Shown here: piece after piece, positions 52,826 through 64,000 of the stretch
How the letters are laid out: each line of letters begins with the position of its first letter
How positions within the stretch are numbered: the first letter of the stretch is position 1
Assembly: GCF_900119385.1 (NCBI RefSeq)
Contig: NZ_FPKO01000009.1
Coordinates: forward strand, 581,405-645,404
DNA: 64,000 nt
Reading direction: 5' to 3'
Origin: Thermophilibacter mediterraneus
GTDB lineage: Bacteria; Actinomycetota; Coriobacteriia; Coriobacteriales; Atopobiaceae
Made by a program: the position numbers and the translations under genes
Notes under the pieces: model-generated
What the model was told of the DNA's origin: nothing
The model's input: the letters and a program-made list of their open reading frames with translations, nothing else
Databases searched by the model: none

Positions 52826-54457
52826 ATGGCAGATACTCCCATCAAGCGGGCGCTCGTCTCCGTCACTGACAAGACGGGCGTCGTCGACTTCGTCAAGGCG
52901 CTCGAGGACGAGTTCGGCGTCGAGGTCATCTCGACGGGCGGCACCGCTCGCGTGCTCGAGGAGGCGGGCGTCCACGTGGTGCCCATCGAGCAGTACACGG
53001 GCTTTCCGGAGATGATGGACGGTCGCGTGAAGACCCTGCACCCCAAGGTGCACGGCGGCCTGCTCGCCCGTCGCGACAACCCGGCCCACATGGCTGAGGC
53101 CTCCGAGCACGGCATCGGCATGATCGACCTCGTGTGCGTGAACCTCTACGAGTTCGAGAAGACCGTCGCCAACCCTGAGGTCACCTTCGACGACGCCATC
53201 GAGCACATCGACATCGGCGGCCCCTCCATGCTGCGCTCCGCGGCAAAGAACGCCGACTCCGTGACCGTGGTCTCAGATCCCGCCGACTACGACGAGGTTC
53301 TCGAGGAGATGCGCGCCAACGAGGGCTGCACCTCGCTCGAGCTGCGTCGCTACCTCCAGCTCAAGGTCTACGAGACCACGGCGAACTACGACGCCGCCAT
53401 CGCCGTGTGGCTCGCCGATCGCTACGACGAGGAGTTCGCCGACGCCGAGTGCGAGGACGAGCCCGAGCTTCCCGAGGAGATCGGCCTCTATCTCGAGAAG
53501 GTCGATGACCTGCGCTACGGCGAGAACCCCCAGCAGAGCGCCGCGGTCTACCGCTTCGCGGACGAGGCGGCGGGCGCCTTCTCCTCCGCCAACCCGCTCG
53601 TGGGCGCCGAGCAGGTCCAGGGCAAGCCGCTCTCCTACAACAACTACCTTGACGCTGACGCCGCCTGGAACCTCGTGCGCGAGTTCGACGGTCCGGCCTG
53701 CGTGATCCTCAAGCACCAGAACCCCTGCGGCTCCGCCGTTGCCGACGACGTCACGTGCGCCTACGACCGCGCCTTCGCGTGCGACCCCAAGAGCGCCTTC
53801 GGCGGCATCATCGCCTGCAACCGCGAGGTCCCCTTCGAGCTGGTGGAGCACGCCTTCGACGAGAACGGCCAGTTCGTGGAGGTCATCATCGCCCCGAGCT
53901 ACACGCCTGAGGCGCTCGAGCGCATGGCCAAGCGCCCCAACCTGCGCGTGCTTGCCACCGGCGGTGCCGAGGGCCACGCGCGCTACGAGCTGCGCACCGT
54001 GGACGGCGGCGTGCTCGTCCAGAACGTCGACGTCGTGGCCGAGGACCCCGAGACCTTCACCTGCCCGACCGAGCGCAAGCCCACGCCCGAGGAGATGGAC
54101 GAGCTCATGTTCGCGTGGCGCGTCTGCAAGGGCGTGAAGTCCAACGCCATCCTCGTCTCCAAGGGCAAGGCCGGTATCGGCATGGGCCCCGGTCAGCCCA
54201 ACCGCGTTGACTCCGCGCTTCTCGCCTGCCAGCGCGCCGACGAGGCCTGCGAGCGCATGGGTGTCGAGAAGGGCGGCTACGCCTGCGCGTCCGACGCCTT
54301 CTTCCCGTTCCGCGACAACGTGGACGTGCTCGCCGAGCACGGCGTGACCTGCATCATCCAGCCCGGCGGCTCCAAGCGCGACGACGATTCCATCGAGGCC
54401 TGCAACGAGCACGGCATCGCGATGGTCTTCACCGGCAACCGCCACTTCCGCCACTAG
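52826..54457 (+). CDS. purH: AICAR transformylase / IMP cyclohydrolase
   Basis: PurH catalyses the last two steps of IMP synthesis. The 543-residue bifunctional protein has an N-terminal MGS-like cyclohydrolase domain ([45 protein letters not shown]) and a C-terminal formyltransferase ([43 protein letters not shown]). The start ATG 52826 follows AAGGAGG. It is one of three scattered pur genes in this window. Confidence 0.97.
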   Translation: MADTPIKRALVSVTDKTGVVDFVKALEDEFGVEVISTGGTARVLEEAGVHVVPIEQYTGFPEMMDGRVKTLHPKVHGGLLARRDNPAHMAEASEHGIGMIDLVCVNLYEFEKTVANPEVTFDDAIEHIDIGGPSMLRSAAKNADSVTVVSDPADYDEVLEEMRANEGCTSLELRRYLQLKVYETTANYDAAIAVWLADRYDEEFADAECEDEPELPEEIGLYLEKVDDLRYGENPQQSAAVYRFADEAAGAFSSANPLVGAEQVQGKPLSYNNYLDADAAWNLVREFDGPACVILKHQNPCGSAVADDVTCAYDRAFACDPKSAFGGIIACNREVPFELVEHAFDENGQFVEVIIAPSYTPEALERMAKRPNLRVLATGGAEGHARYELRTVDGGVLVQNVDVVAEDPETFTCPTERKPTPEEMDELMFAWRVCKGVKSNAILVSKGKAGIGMGPGQPNRVDSALLACQRADEACERMGVEKGGYACASDAFFPFRDNVDVLAEHGVTCIIQPGGSKRDDDSIEACNEHGIAMVFTGNRHFRH

Positions 54458-54474
54458 ATCGGACTGACAGCGTG

Positions 54475-54514
54475 GGGTGCGCCCCGGCGGCCGGACGGCC
54501 GCCGGGGCGCACCT
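54475..54514 (+). terminator. Strong hairpin after purH
   Basis: A perfect 17-bp stem (54475-54491 with 54496-54512) with GGAC loop stands 18 bases after the stop. The T tail is only TT, but stability is high. The next gene starts 15 bases later. Confidence 0.75.
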
Positions 54515-54528
54515 TCAGAGGGGGACGC

Positions 54529-55194
54529 ATGAGGGAAGAGAGAGGCCTCCAGATGGAGGGCTTCACGCTGGGGTCGCCGAGCCTGGTGTGCCGGTGGCGC
54601 CTTGCGTCGCGGGGGCTTCCGCTGGAGAACCGCCACCTGCGCGCGCTGGGCGGTCGCACGGTGAACGGGGCGCCCGTTCCCACCGCACTCGTCGCGTGGG
54701 CGAAGCAGCACATCGAGTGGACGCTCGCCGAGGGGGCGGCGGCTCATCCCGACGGCGTCCTCATGCTGCTCGTGGACGAGCGGGGGAGGGCAGCCATGAC
54801 GGTGGGGCCCTACGAGCCGCTCTCGCCCACCACCGCCTCGGCGCTCGCCGACCGGGCCCGCCTCGCGTCGCGCGAGGCGGCGCAAACCGGGGTGGCCCCC
54901 GAGTCGCTCTGGGTCCTGAGCGGCTCTCGGCTGATCTGGGGGATCGGCCCCGACGAGCGCCCCTCGGGCGCGGCGTCGCTCATGGCGGACCTCGCGAGGA
55001 CGCTCGGGTTTGCCATGGAGCGTCGCGAGGGCCTCGCGCTGGAGCTGCTCGACGGGACCGTGGAGCGAGACGAGGTCCTCCTGGTTTCCGACGAGCACGG
55101 CATCGTCGCCGCGTCAGACGCGCCGACCCGTCGCGCGGAGCGCTTCGTCGAGGGATATCGACGGCTGCTCGACTCGTTCGGGCGGCGCAGGTAG
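54529..55194 (+). CDS. Uncharacterised soluble protein
   Basis: The 221-residue product is not recognised. It starts MREERGLQMEGFTLGSPSLV after AGAGGGGG. There is no membrane segment; the sequence is Arg/Leu/Ala-rich with VLMLLVDERGRAAMTVGPYEPL and VLLVSDEHGIVAASDAPTRR, a pattern that resembles class IV aminotransferase fragments, although the pyridoxal lysine is not identifiable. It converges on the C39-like lipoprotein gene. Confidence 0.65.
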   Translation: MREERGLQMEGFTLGSPSLVCRWRLASRGLPLENRHLRALGGRTVNGAPVPTALVAWAKQHIEWTLAEGAAAHPDGVLMLLVDERGRAAMTVGPYEPLSPTTASALADRARLASREAAQTGVAPESLWVLSGSRLIWGIGPDERPSGAASLMADLARTLGFAMERREGLALELLDGTVERDEVLLVSDEHGIVAASDAPTRRAERFVEGYRRLLDSFGRRR

Positions 55195-55211
55195 CGTCGC
55201 TGGCCTCGCCC

Positions 55212-55892
55212 CTAGGCGAGGGACATGACCCATACCCCCGCCGCCTCTTGGCAGATGAGGTCGAGGTCCCATGTGCGCATGCTGCGCCCGACGCTGTTGG
55301 AGTCGTGAACGAGGGCCTTGCCGTCCGAGCCGAGCCGCTCGATGACGATGAAGTGTCCGATCTCCGTGAAGGTGCCCGGGTTCATGACGCAGACGAGCGG
55401 GTTGCCCGCCTCGAGGGCGGAACGGAGGTTGTCGGTCGAGGCGTAGATCATCTGTCCTGAGAGCCCGAGCTGCGCGGCGCCCTCGCTCATGAGCGTCCAC
55501 GACGTGCCCTCGCCCTCGGTGGCGTATCCGTTGTCGGTGCTGAACTGCGCCATCTGAACGGGGTCGAGGTCGGTGTTGCCGGTGAGGTAGATGTAGACCA
55601 TCGAGAGCGCCGTCGGCCCGCAGCCGGTCTCGGAGAACGTTCCCCCGGCGTACTCGGCGTCAGCCCACTCCGGGTCGATCTGGTAGAGGTAGGGCATGGA
55701 GCCCTTGCGCCACAGCTCGCGCGGGGTGCTCGAGACCGTCGCCTCGTCGGCGCGCGCGATCTGGACCGGCTCGGTCACGCCCTGCTCGTCCTTCTCGCCC
55801 GCACAGCCGCTGACGGAGAGCGTCGCCGCGAGGCATGCCGGCACGATGCCCAGCGCAACCGCGGCAATCGCCGCGCGACGTCGTGACGCCAT
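55212..55892 (-). CDS. Lipoprotein with C39-like peptidase fold
   Basis: The 226-residue protein starts MASRRRAAIAAVALG and has a signal peptide with lipobox LSVSGC (C30). The mature domain shows the C39-type triad: FSETGCGPTALSM (Cys), IGHFIVIERL (His) and LVHDSNSVGRSM (Asp/Asn). Such domains cleave or bind peptides at the cell surface. It may be a secreted peptidase or an inactive relative. The 294-base gap to nifJ has only TACACT (56076-56081), a possible nifJ -10. Confidence 0.85.
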   Translation of the reverse strand: MASRRRAAIAAVALGIVPACLAATLSVSGCAGEKDEQGVTEPVQIARADEATVSSTPRELWRKGSMPYLYQIDPEWADAEYAGGTFSETGCGPTALSMVYIYLTGNTDLDPVQMAQFSTDNGYATEGEGTSWTLMSEGAAQLGLSGQMIYASTDNLRSALEAGNPLVCVMNPGTFTEIGHFIVIERLGSDGKALVHDSNSVGRSMRTWDLDLICQEAAGVWVMSLA

Positions 55893-56186
55893 GACCTCGA
55901 CCTCCCCTCGGAGCTGCCCATAGCGGCGATTCTACCACGCCCTTCGCTCCATCGCCGCTCGTCAGCGCCGCGCGCCCCGGAGCGCGGCCGTGCCGCGCGA
56001 CCGCACTCCGTGACGAAAAGGCTACGCTCGGCGAAATTGGCGCGAAGGCGCGTGTGGTTTGCGGCGCGCCGGGGGTACACTGTCAGCATGCGTGGGCCTC
56101 TGGCCCGACTCAGTCATGCGCCTTGTGAGTGAGAGCTGCCTGGGGCCATGGGGGTCCCCGGGAAAGGTTCGTAAGAAGGAGAGGAT

Positions 56187-59723
<3,537 letters not shown>

Positions 59724-59754
59724 AATCGCCCTGTCGCGCGTGATCGCGTAGGCT

Positions 59755-59791
59755 GCGGCCCCCGGATGTGTCCGGGGGCCGCACGTGTTTT
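59755..59791 (+). terminator. Terminator after nifJ
   Basis: A perfect 12-bp stem (59755-59766 with 59771-59782) with TGTG loop is followed by ACGTGTTTT. Confidence 0.85.
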
Positions 59792-59820
59792 GCGGCGCGG
59801 CCCCGGGGCGCTTCCGGGAA

Positions 59821-60003
59821 CGTGCTGGTTGTGGACGCTATCCGACGCGATTCCGACCGCAGCCAGCACGTGTTTCTAGAGCGTGCGGGATGTGGACGGT
59901 TTGGGGTCCAAGACCGACCGTAACCGGCACCTACTTTAGGTGCATGCTGGATGTGGACGGCCTGGCCGAGAAGGTTGGCCGCAAGGCGCGTGTCTTTTGG
60001 CGG
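59821..60003. repeat. Three tandem 61-bp degenerate hairpin repeats
   Basis: Units begin at 59821, 59882 and 59943. Each shares the pattern C(G/A)TGC-GG-TGTGGACG, a variable centre, GACCG or GGCCGCA, then a segment that pairs with the start, then a T-rich end. The first unit has a perfect 8-bp terminal stem (CGTGCTGG with CCAGCACG); the others are imperfect. Nothing here looks coding. They lie between nifJ and the convergent MurT-GatD gene. Confidence 0.65.
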
Positions 60004-60011
60004 GCGCGGCG

Positions 60012-62156
60012 CTAGCGCCGGTCGCGTTCCGCTATGCGCAGGGCCACGTCGTGGGCGAGAACCTCAAGGTCGTCGTCCAGCGCCGCGAGGTCGACGGCGA
60101 GCCCGCGGCGCTCGAGGGCCCGTGCGATCAGCCAGTCGGTGACGCCGGGGTTCTTGGGCAGGATGGGTCCGTGTAGGTACGTCCCCACGACGCCGTCGTG
60201 AAGCACACCCTCTCCGCCGTCCTCGCCGTTGTTGCCGCTGCCGTGGACCATCGCGCGCCCGAGGGGCTTCTCGCCGGCGCCGAGCACCGTGCGGCCCGCG
60301 TGGTTCTCAAATCCCACGATCGGTGCCTCGCAGAGGGGGGAGTCCACGGCGACGTTGCCGATCAGGCGCGTGTTGCCGGCCGTCGTGTCGAGGTCGAGGA
60401 TGTGAAGCCCCTCGATTCGCTCGGCGCCCATCATGTAGGAGTGGCCCAGCAGCTGGTAGCCGCCGCAGATGGCGAGCAGCACGCCGCCGTCCGCGACGTA
60501 GTCGGCGAGCTTCTCGCGCTGGCCCTGGAGCTCGTGGCACACGGCGAGCTGGTCGCGATCGGCGCCGCCGCCGAGCAGCACGACGTCGGCATCGGCGAGG
60601 TCGAGCTCGTCGCCCATGAGCACCTGGTCCACGCGGCAGGGGATGCCGCGCCACTCGCATCGCTTGGACAGCGACGCGATGTTGCCGCCGTCGCCGTAGA
60701 GGTTCAGCGCGTCAGGGTAGAGGTGCACGATGCGCAGCGGTCGGTCGAGCGCGAGGGGCCGCGGCTCGTCGCGCTCGATCCACGAGACTGACGCAGCGGA
60801 TTGCGAATCGAGGCCCGTCCCCGATTTGCAGAGCCTCTCGAGTTCGGTCACGACGGGCGGGAACGCAGTGTAGTTGGCCACGACGTGGAGCTTCTCTCCC
60901 GCCTCGACGTGGCGCAGCGCCCCCTCCACGCTGTCGATGAGCTCGATGGCGCAGGGGAGCTCAGCGTATTTCACGCGCACGGCCATGTCCTCGCGACGCG
61001 TTCCGCCCACGAGAACGCAGCGCAGGTCGGGCAGGTCGCGCAGGCGCTCGAGGTCGATGTCCCAGATCCAGGAGACGTCGTGGCCGTCGGCGTCGTTGTC
61101 GTTCAGGAAGAGCGCGAGGTAGCGGCCCTGCTCGGCGCGCACCTGGGCGATCATGCGGTTGAAGCCTGCGGGGTTCTTCGCGAGCATGCTCACGGCCTGG
61201 CGCCCGCCGTCGAGCGAGAAGGTCTTGCCTCGCCCGCTGGCCGGCTCGTAGGCGTCGAGCGCACCCTGGAAGCCCGCGGCGTCGCCCCCTCCGAGCAGGC
61301 ACGCCACGAGGGCGGCCATCACGTTGTAGACCATGTAGAGGCCGTTGTAGCGGGTTCTGACATGGTGCCGAACGACCTTCTCGCCCCGGCGGTCCTCCAC
61401 GTCGAACTCGTATCCGCCGCAGGTGAGCGTCACGTTCACGGCAGCAAACGCCAGCTCCGGCCGCGCCCACCCGCACTCAGGGCACCGATATGCGCCAAGC
61501 TGCCCGTAGTGTACGTACTCGTAGTCCAGCGGGGCGTTGCAGCGCGCGCAGAAGCGGCTGTCGGAGATGCGGTCGGACTCCGTGTCGGTGGGCTCGTCGA
61601 TGCCGAAGGGCAGCCCCGCGTTGTCCACGCGCGCCGCGATGGAGGCGCACAGCGGGTCGTCGGCGTTGTAGGCGAGGGTGGTCTCGGGAGAGCGGCGCAG
61701 CGCCTCGGCGATCACGTCCTGCGTGTGGTCGATTTCTCCGTAGCGGTCGAGCTGGTCGCGGAAGAGGTTGAGAAGGACGAGCCCTTGCGGCCGCAGGCGC
61801 GGCAGCACGCGCACGGTGTAGAGCTCGTCGCACTCGAAGCAGCCCGTCCGCGCCCCCGTCCCGCGCGCGGCGATGAGGGCCGCGGCGATGCCGGACTCCA
61901 TGTTGTTGCCCGCGCGGTTGCACACGACGCCCGTTCCGAGCGCGTCGGCGGCGAGCCCCGTCGTGGTGGTCTTGCCGTTGGTGCCCGTCACGACCACGCT
62001 GCGCTCGAGGCCGCGTCCGAGCTCGCCGATGATGCCGGGGTCGAGGCGCAGGGCGACGGCCCCGGGGGCGTTGCCCCCGCCGCGGTGCAGCACGTGCACG
62101 GTCCCCCAGTGGGCGAGGTCTCCCGCCAGGCACGCGATTCTCGAACGGGGGTTCAT
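60012..62156 (-). CDS. murT-gatD: Fused MurT-GatD lipid II amidotransferase
   Basis: One 714-residue frame combines two proteins that together amidate D-glutamate of lipid II. Residues 1-450 are MurT: P-loop GTNGKTTTT (58-66), a four-cysteine ribbon (C203, C206, C225, C228) and DUF1727 with DNDADGHDVSWIWD. Residues about 470-714 are GatD, a glutamine amidotransferase with nucleophile C564 (LLAICGGYQLLG) and H662 (GTYLHGPILPKNP). The start ATG 62156 follows AAGGAGA. In Staphylococcus aureus MurT and GatD are separate. Both active sites look intact. Confidence 0.93.
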   Translation of the reverse strand: MNPRSRIACLAGDLAHWGTVHVLHRGGGNAPGAVALRLDPGIIGELGRGLERSVVVTGTNGKTTTTGLAADALGTGVVCNRAGNNMESGIAAALIAARGTGARTGCFECDELYTVRVLPRLRPQGLVLLNLFRDQLDRYGEIDHTQDVIAEALRRSPETTLAYNADDPLCASIAARVDNAGLPFGIDEPTDTESDRISDSRFCARCNAPLDYEYVHYGQLGAYRCPECGWARPELAFAAVNVTLTCGGYEFDVEDRRGEKVVRHHVRTRYNGLYMVYNVMAALVACLLGGGDAAGFQGALDAYEPASGRGKTFSLDGGRQAVSMLAKNPAGFNRMIAQVRAEQGRYLALFLNDNDADGHDVSWIWDIDLERLRDLPDLRCVLVGGTRREDMAVRVKYAELPCAIELIDSVEGALRHVEAGEKLHVVANYTAFPPVVTELERLCKSGTGLDSQSAASVSWIERDEPRPLALDRPLRIVHLYPDALNLYGDGGNIASLSKRCEWRGIPCRVDQVLMGDELDLADADVVLLGGGADRDQLAVCHELQGQREKLADYVADGGVLLAICGGYQLLGHSYMMGAERIEGLHILDLDTTAGNTRLIGNVAVDSPLCEAPIVGFENHAGRTVLGAGEKPLGRAMVHGSGNNGEDGGEGVLHDGVVGTYLHGPILPKNPGVTDWLIARALERRGLAVDLAALDDDLEVLAHDVALRIAERDRR

Positions 62157-62248
62157 GGCGTCTCCTTTGGCACGGCATCCCGACGCAGCAATACTAGCAT
62201 GCCCCGCCCAGGGGCCGGCGCCGTGCGCAACTCTGCTAGTATCAGTGC

Positions 62249-62367
62249 TGTCGTGCCCACGGGGATGCTTCTTTTGGAGTGCTTTCCACCGGGATCCCGC
62301 TGGTCGTGGGCTCGTCGCGCGCCGCCGGCGCGCCCAGAAAAGCCCTCCAGCAGAAAGAGAGAACGCC
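62249..62367 (+). promoter_or_regulatory. Structured leader before queT-like gene
   Basis: Three nested helices can form: 62255-62261 with 62305-62311, 62262-62266 with 62294-62298 and 62275-62278 with 62285-62288. A GC hairpin (62317-62323 with 62327-62333) follows. TAGTAT (62237-62242) may be the -10 element. Since queT genes often have preQ1 riboswitches, this may be a queuosine-related aptamer, but no known preQ1 consensus was recognised. Confidence 0.4.
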
Positions 62368-62988
62368 ATGGAGCACACAAACACCGCCAGGGTCGGAGCC
62401 GCGCCCGTCCGTCGCACCAGAAAGGTCGTCCGCATCGGCATGATAGCCGCGGCCTATGCCGCGCTGACGCTCTTTACCTTCGCCTTCCTGGGGAGCCTCG
62501 CCTGGGGGCCCGTGCAGTTCAGGGTGTCCGAGGCCCTCTGCGTGCTCGCGCTGTTCACGGCCGACGCGGTTCCCGGCCTCGCGCTCGGCTGCGCGATTGC
62601 CAACCTCGCCAACATCGTCCTGTCCGGCACCGGCATGCTCGGCATGCTCGACGTGGTCTTCGGCACGCTGGCGACGGCGCTCGGGGCGTACTTCACGTGG
62701 CGCAACCGCCGCCGCCCGGCCCTCGCGCTGCTCGGCCCGGTGATTGCCAACGCCGTGATCGTCCCGGCGTACCTGCCGCTCATGCTCCAGGGCATCGGCT
62801 ACTACACCATTCCGTTCACCAACATCGCGCTCGAGGGCGCCTACCCCGCGATGTACGCCTTCGGCCTGCTGGCCACGGGCATCGGCGAGGCCGTCGTCAT
62901 GTACGTCCTCGGCCTGCCGCTCGCGAGGTCGCTCTCCAGGACGACGCTTCCCAGGCAGCTGGGCGACGACGTCGAGCAGAGGGAGTAG
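62368..62988 (+). CDS. queT: QueT-family queuosine-precursor transporter (ECF S component)
   Basis: The 206-residue membrane protein starts MEHTNTARVGAAPVRRTRK and has about five or six hydrophobic segments. The QueT pattern is visible in QFRVSEALCVLALF and AVPGLALGCAIANL, then LDVVFGTLATALGAY and ALLGPVIANAVIVPAYLP. QueT is the substrate-binding subunit of an ECF transporter for queuosine precursors. GluQ, which acts on the queuosine of tRNA-Asp, is encoded nearby. It overlaps nothing and precedes the glycosyltransferase gene by nine bases. Confidence 0.88.
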   Translation: MEHTNTARVGAAPVRRTRKVVRIGMIAAAYAALTLFTFAFLGSLAWGPVQFRVSEALCVLALFTADAVPGLALGCAIANLANIVLSGTGMLGMLDVVFGTLATALGAYFTWRNRRRPALALLGPVIANAVIVPAYLPLMLQGIGYYTIPFTNIALEGAYPAMYAFGLLATGIGEAVVMYVLGLPLARSLSRTTLPRQLGDDVEQRE

Positions 62989-62997
62989 GGGGGTCGC

Positions 62998-64000
62998 GTG
63001 AACCCGGCCATCGTCATTCCGTCCTACTGGGCCGAGGGGGACCAGCCCGGAGCGCTCGGCGAGCGCGGCGTCTACGACTACACGACGCCGATCGACAAGC
63101 CGCTGCCCGAGCTCGAGTCGTGCCTCACCTCCCTCGACGGGGTGCGTGGCGTCATCAGGGTCATCGTGCTCGTGGTGGCACCTCCCGAGTGCGAGGAGTC
63201 CGCGCGCGCTCGCGTCGAGAGCATCTGTCGCGCGCACCCGCTGCTCTCCACGCTCGTCATCGGCGCGCGCGAGGCGTCCCACATCGAGTGCGCTGTGGGG
63301 CGGATGGCCCATCACGTCACCGGCGAGACGGTCTCGCTGCGCGGCTACGGCGCCATCAAGAACATGGGCCTTGCCGTCGCCGCCGTCTTCGGCCACGACG
63401 TCGTGGTCTTTCTCGATGACGACGAGGTCGTGCTCGACGAGGACTTTCTCATCAACGCCGTCTTCGGCCTGGGCTCGCTCACTCGCCAGAACCTGAGGAT
63501 CCTGGCGAAGAGCGGCTTCTTCATCGACGCGCTCGACAGCCCCTACGCCGAGCCCTCCGAGGAGTGGAGCGAGAAGTACTGGTCGAAGGCGGCGGACTTC
63601 AACCGGGTGATGGAGCGCGCGCAGACCGCGGGCTCGCGCATCACGCGCTCGAACCACCTGTGCGGGGGCTGCTGCGCGCTGCACGCCGCTGCCTTCTCCC
63701 GGGTTCCCTTCGACCCCTACATCACGCGCGGGGAGGACCTCGACTACGTGCTCAACCTGCGCGCCTTCGGCATGGACGCCTGGTTCGACAACGCATGGTT
63801 CGTGCGGGCCCAGCCTCCCGAGGAGATGGCCCCGACGCCCTCCATCTTCATGCAGGACGTGCATCGCTGGCTCTACGAGTACCGCAAGCTCGACGCCATC
63901 AACGCGCGTCGCGACCTCCGCACGATCACCGCGGAGTCCCTCATGCCCTACCCGGGCAACTGGCTCTCCTCGGGCGTTCGCCGTCGGGTGTTCCAGACGG
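62998..64000 (+). CDS. Family-2-like glycosyltransferase (3' end cut by window)
   Basis: The start GTG 62998 follows GGGGGG, giving MNPAIVIPSYWAEGDQPG and at least 334 residues to the window edge. A GT-A type fold is suggested by the initial AIVIPSYW strand, FLDDDEVVLDEDF with the DxD motif near residue 140, and RGEDLDYVLNLRAFG later. It transfers an activated sugar to an unknown acceptor. It lies nine bases after queT, but functional linkage is not obvious. Confidence 0.8.
   Translation, partial: MNPAIVIPSYWAEGDQPGALGERGVYDYTTPIDKPLPELESCLTSLDGVRGVIRVIVLVVAPPECEESARARVESICRAHPLLSTLVIGAREASHIECAVGRMAHHVTGETVSLRGYGAIKNMGLAVAAVFGHDVVVFLDDDEVVLDEDFLINAVFGLGSLTRQNLRILAKSGFFIDALDSPYAEPSEEWSEKYWSKAADFNRVMERAQTAGSRITRSNHLCGGCCALHAAAFSRVPFDPYITRGEDLDYVLNLRAFGMDAWFDNAWFVRAQPPEEMAPTPSIFMQDVHRWLYEYRKLDAINARRDLRTITAESLMPYPGNWLSSGVRRRVFQT

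Noticed and set aside
59785-60015. 76-residue frame across the tandem repeats
   Set aside because: It is Arg/Cys/Gly-rich repeat-derived sequence without a ribosome site; the region is better explained as non-coding hairpins.

Overview
The window looks like the replication-origin region of a high-GC, anaerobic actinobacterium of the class Coriobacteriia, most like Atopobiaceae/Olsenella. This is an inference from gene content: dnaA/oriC/rpmH/rnpA/yidD/yidC/khpB/rsmG/parAB synteny, a pknB/rodA/pbpA/pstP/FHA cluster, PafBC-like WYL regulators, pyruvate:ferredoxin oxidoreductase, and strong GC bias except for a visibly AT-richer block at about 4.8-7.9 kb. No database search was possible.

Layout. 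1-2.6 kb: dnaA (cut by the window edge) and an uncharacterised HATPase/winged-helix protein run leftward from the origin; oriC lies at about 2.31-2.55 kb. 2.6-7.9 kb: rpmH, rnpA, yidD, yidC, khpB, rsmG, then parA, parB and a coupled small membrane protein, with four parS-like sites. 8-17.4 kb: rlmN, ddl, an exonuclease-helicase of the DinG type, a pafC/pafB-like pair and a large M28-like membrane protein. 17.9-22 kb: tRNA-Gly, an M29 aminopeptidase, tRNA-Lys, a TetR regulator divergent from glgB. 22-33.5 kb: argG (with a candidate arginine leader peptide and attenuator), a UBA-like membrane protein plus two-component system, argH, purB, a TSCPD protein, a Tat-type lipoprotein and a second two-component system. 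33.5-35.2 kb: purC, a small membrane protein and tRNA-Arg(CCT). 35.4-45 kb (minus strand): kinase with membrane domain, fhaA (frameshifted here), fhaB, pstP, a RodA/FtsW-PBP fusion and a PASTA kinase. 45-56 kb: tRNA-Leu, serS, an SOS-box small gene, a GntR regulator divergent from deoC-manA-like-SDR, tRNA-Arg(ACG), tRNA-Ser, gluQ, a GNAT, purH and a C39-like lipoprotein. 56-64 kb: nifJ, a tandem hairpin repeat array, a MurT-GatD fusion, a queT-like transporter with a structured leader and a truncated glycosyltransferase.

How the parts fit. Origin firing, segregation (ParAB-parS) and RNA/membrane biogenesis sit together at the origin. Cell-wall growth is represented twice by fused machines: a SEDS glycosyltransferase joined to its transpeptidase, under Ser/Thr kinase, phosphatase and FHA genes, and a lipid II amidation MurT joined to GatD. 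Arginine (argG, argH) and purine (purB, purC, purH) genes are scattered between regulators. The most novel leads are the HATPase-wHTH protein beside dnaA, the candidate arginine attenuator read by a single tRNA-Arg encoded in the same window, the nested 5'UTR structure that hides the ribosome site of the UBA-like membrane protein, the paired SOS boxes before an orphan protein, and the two natural fusions.
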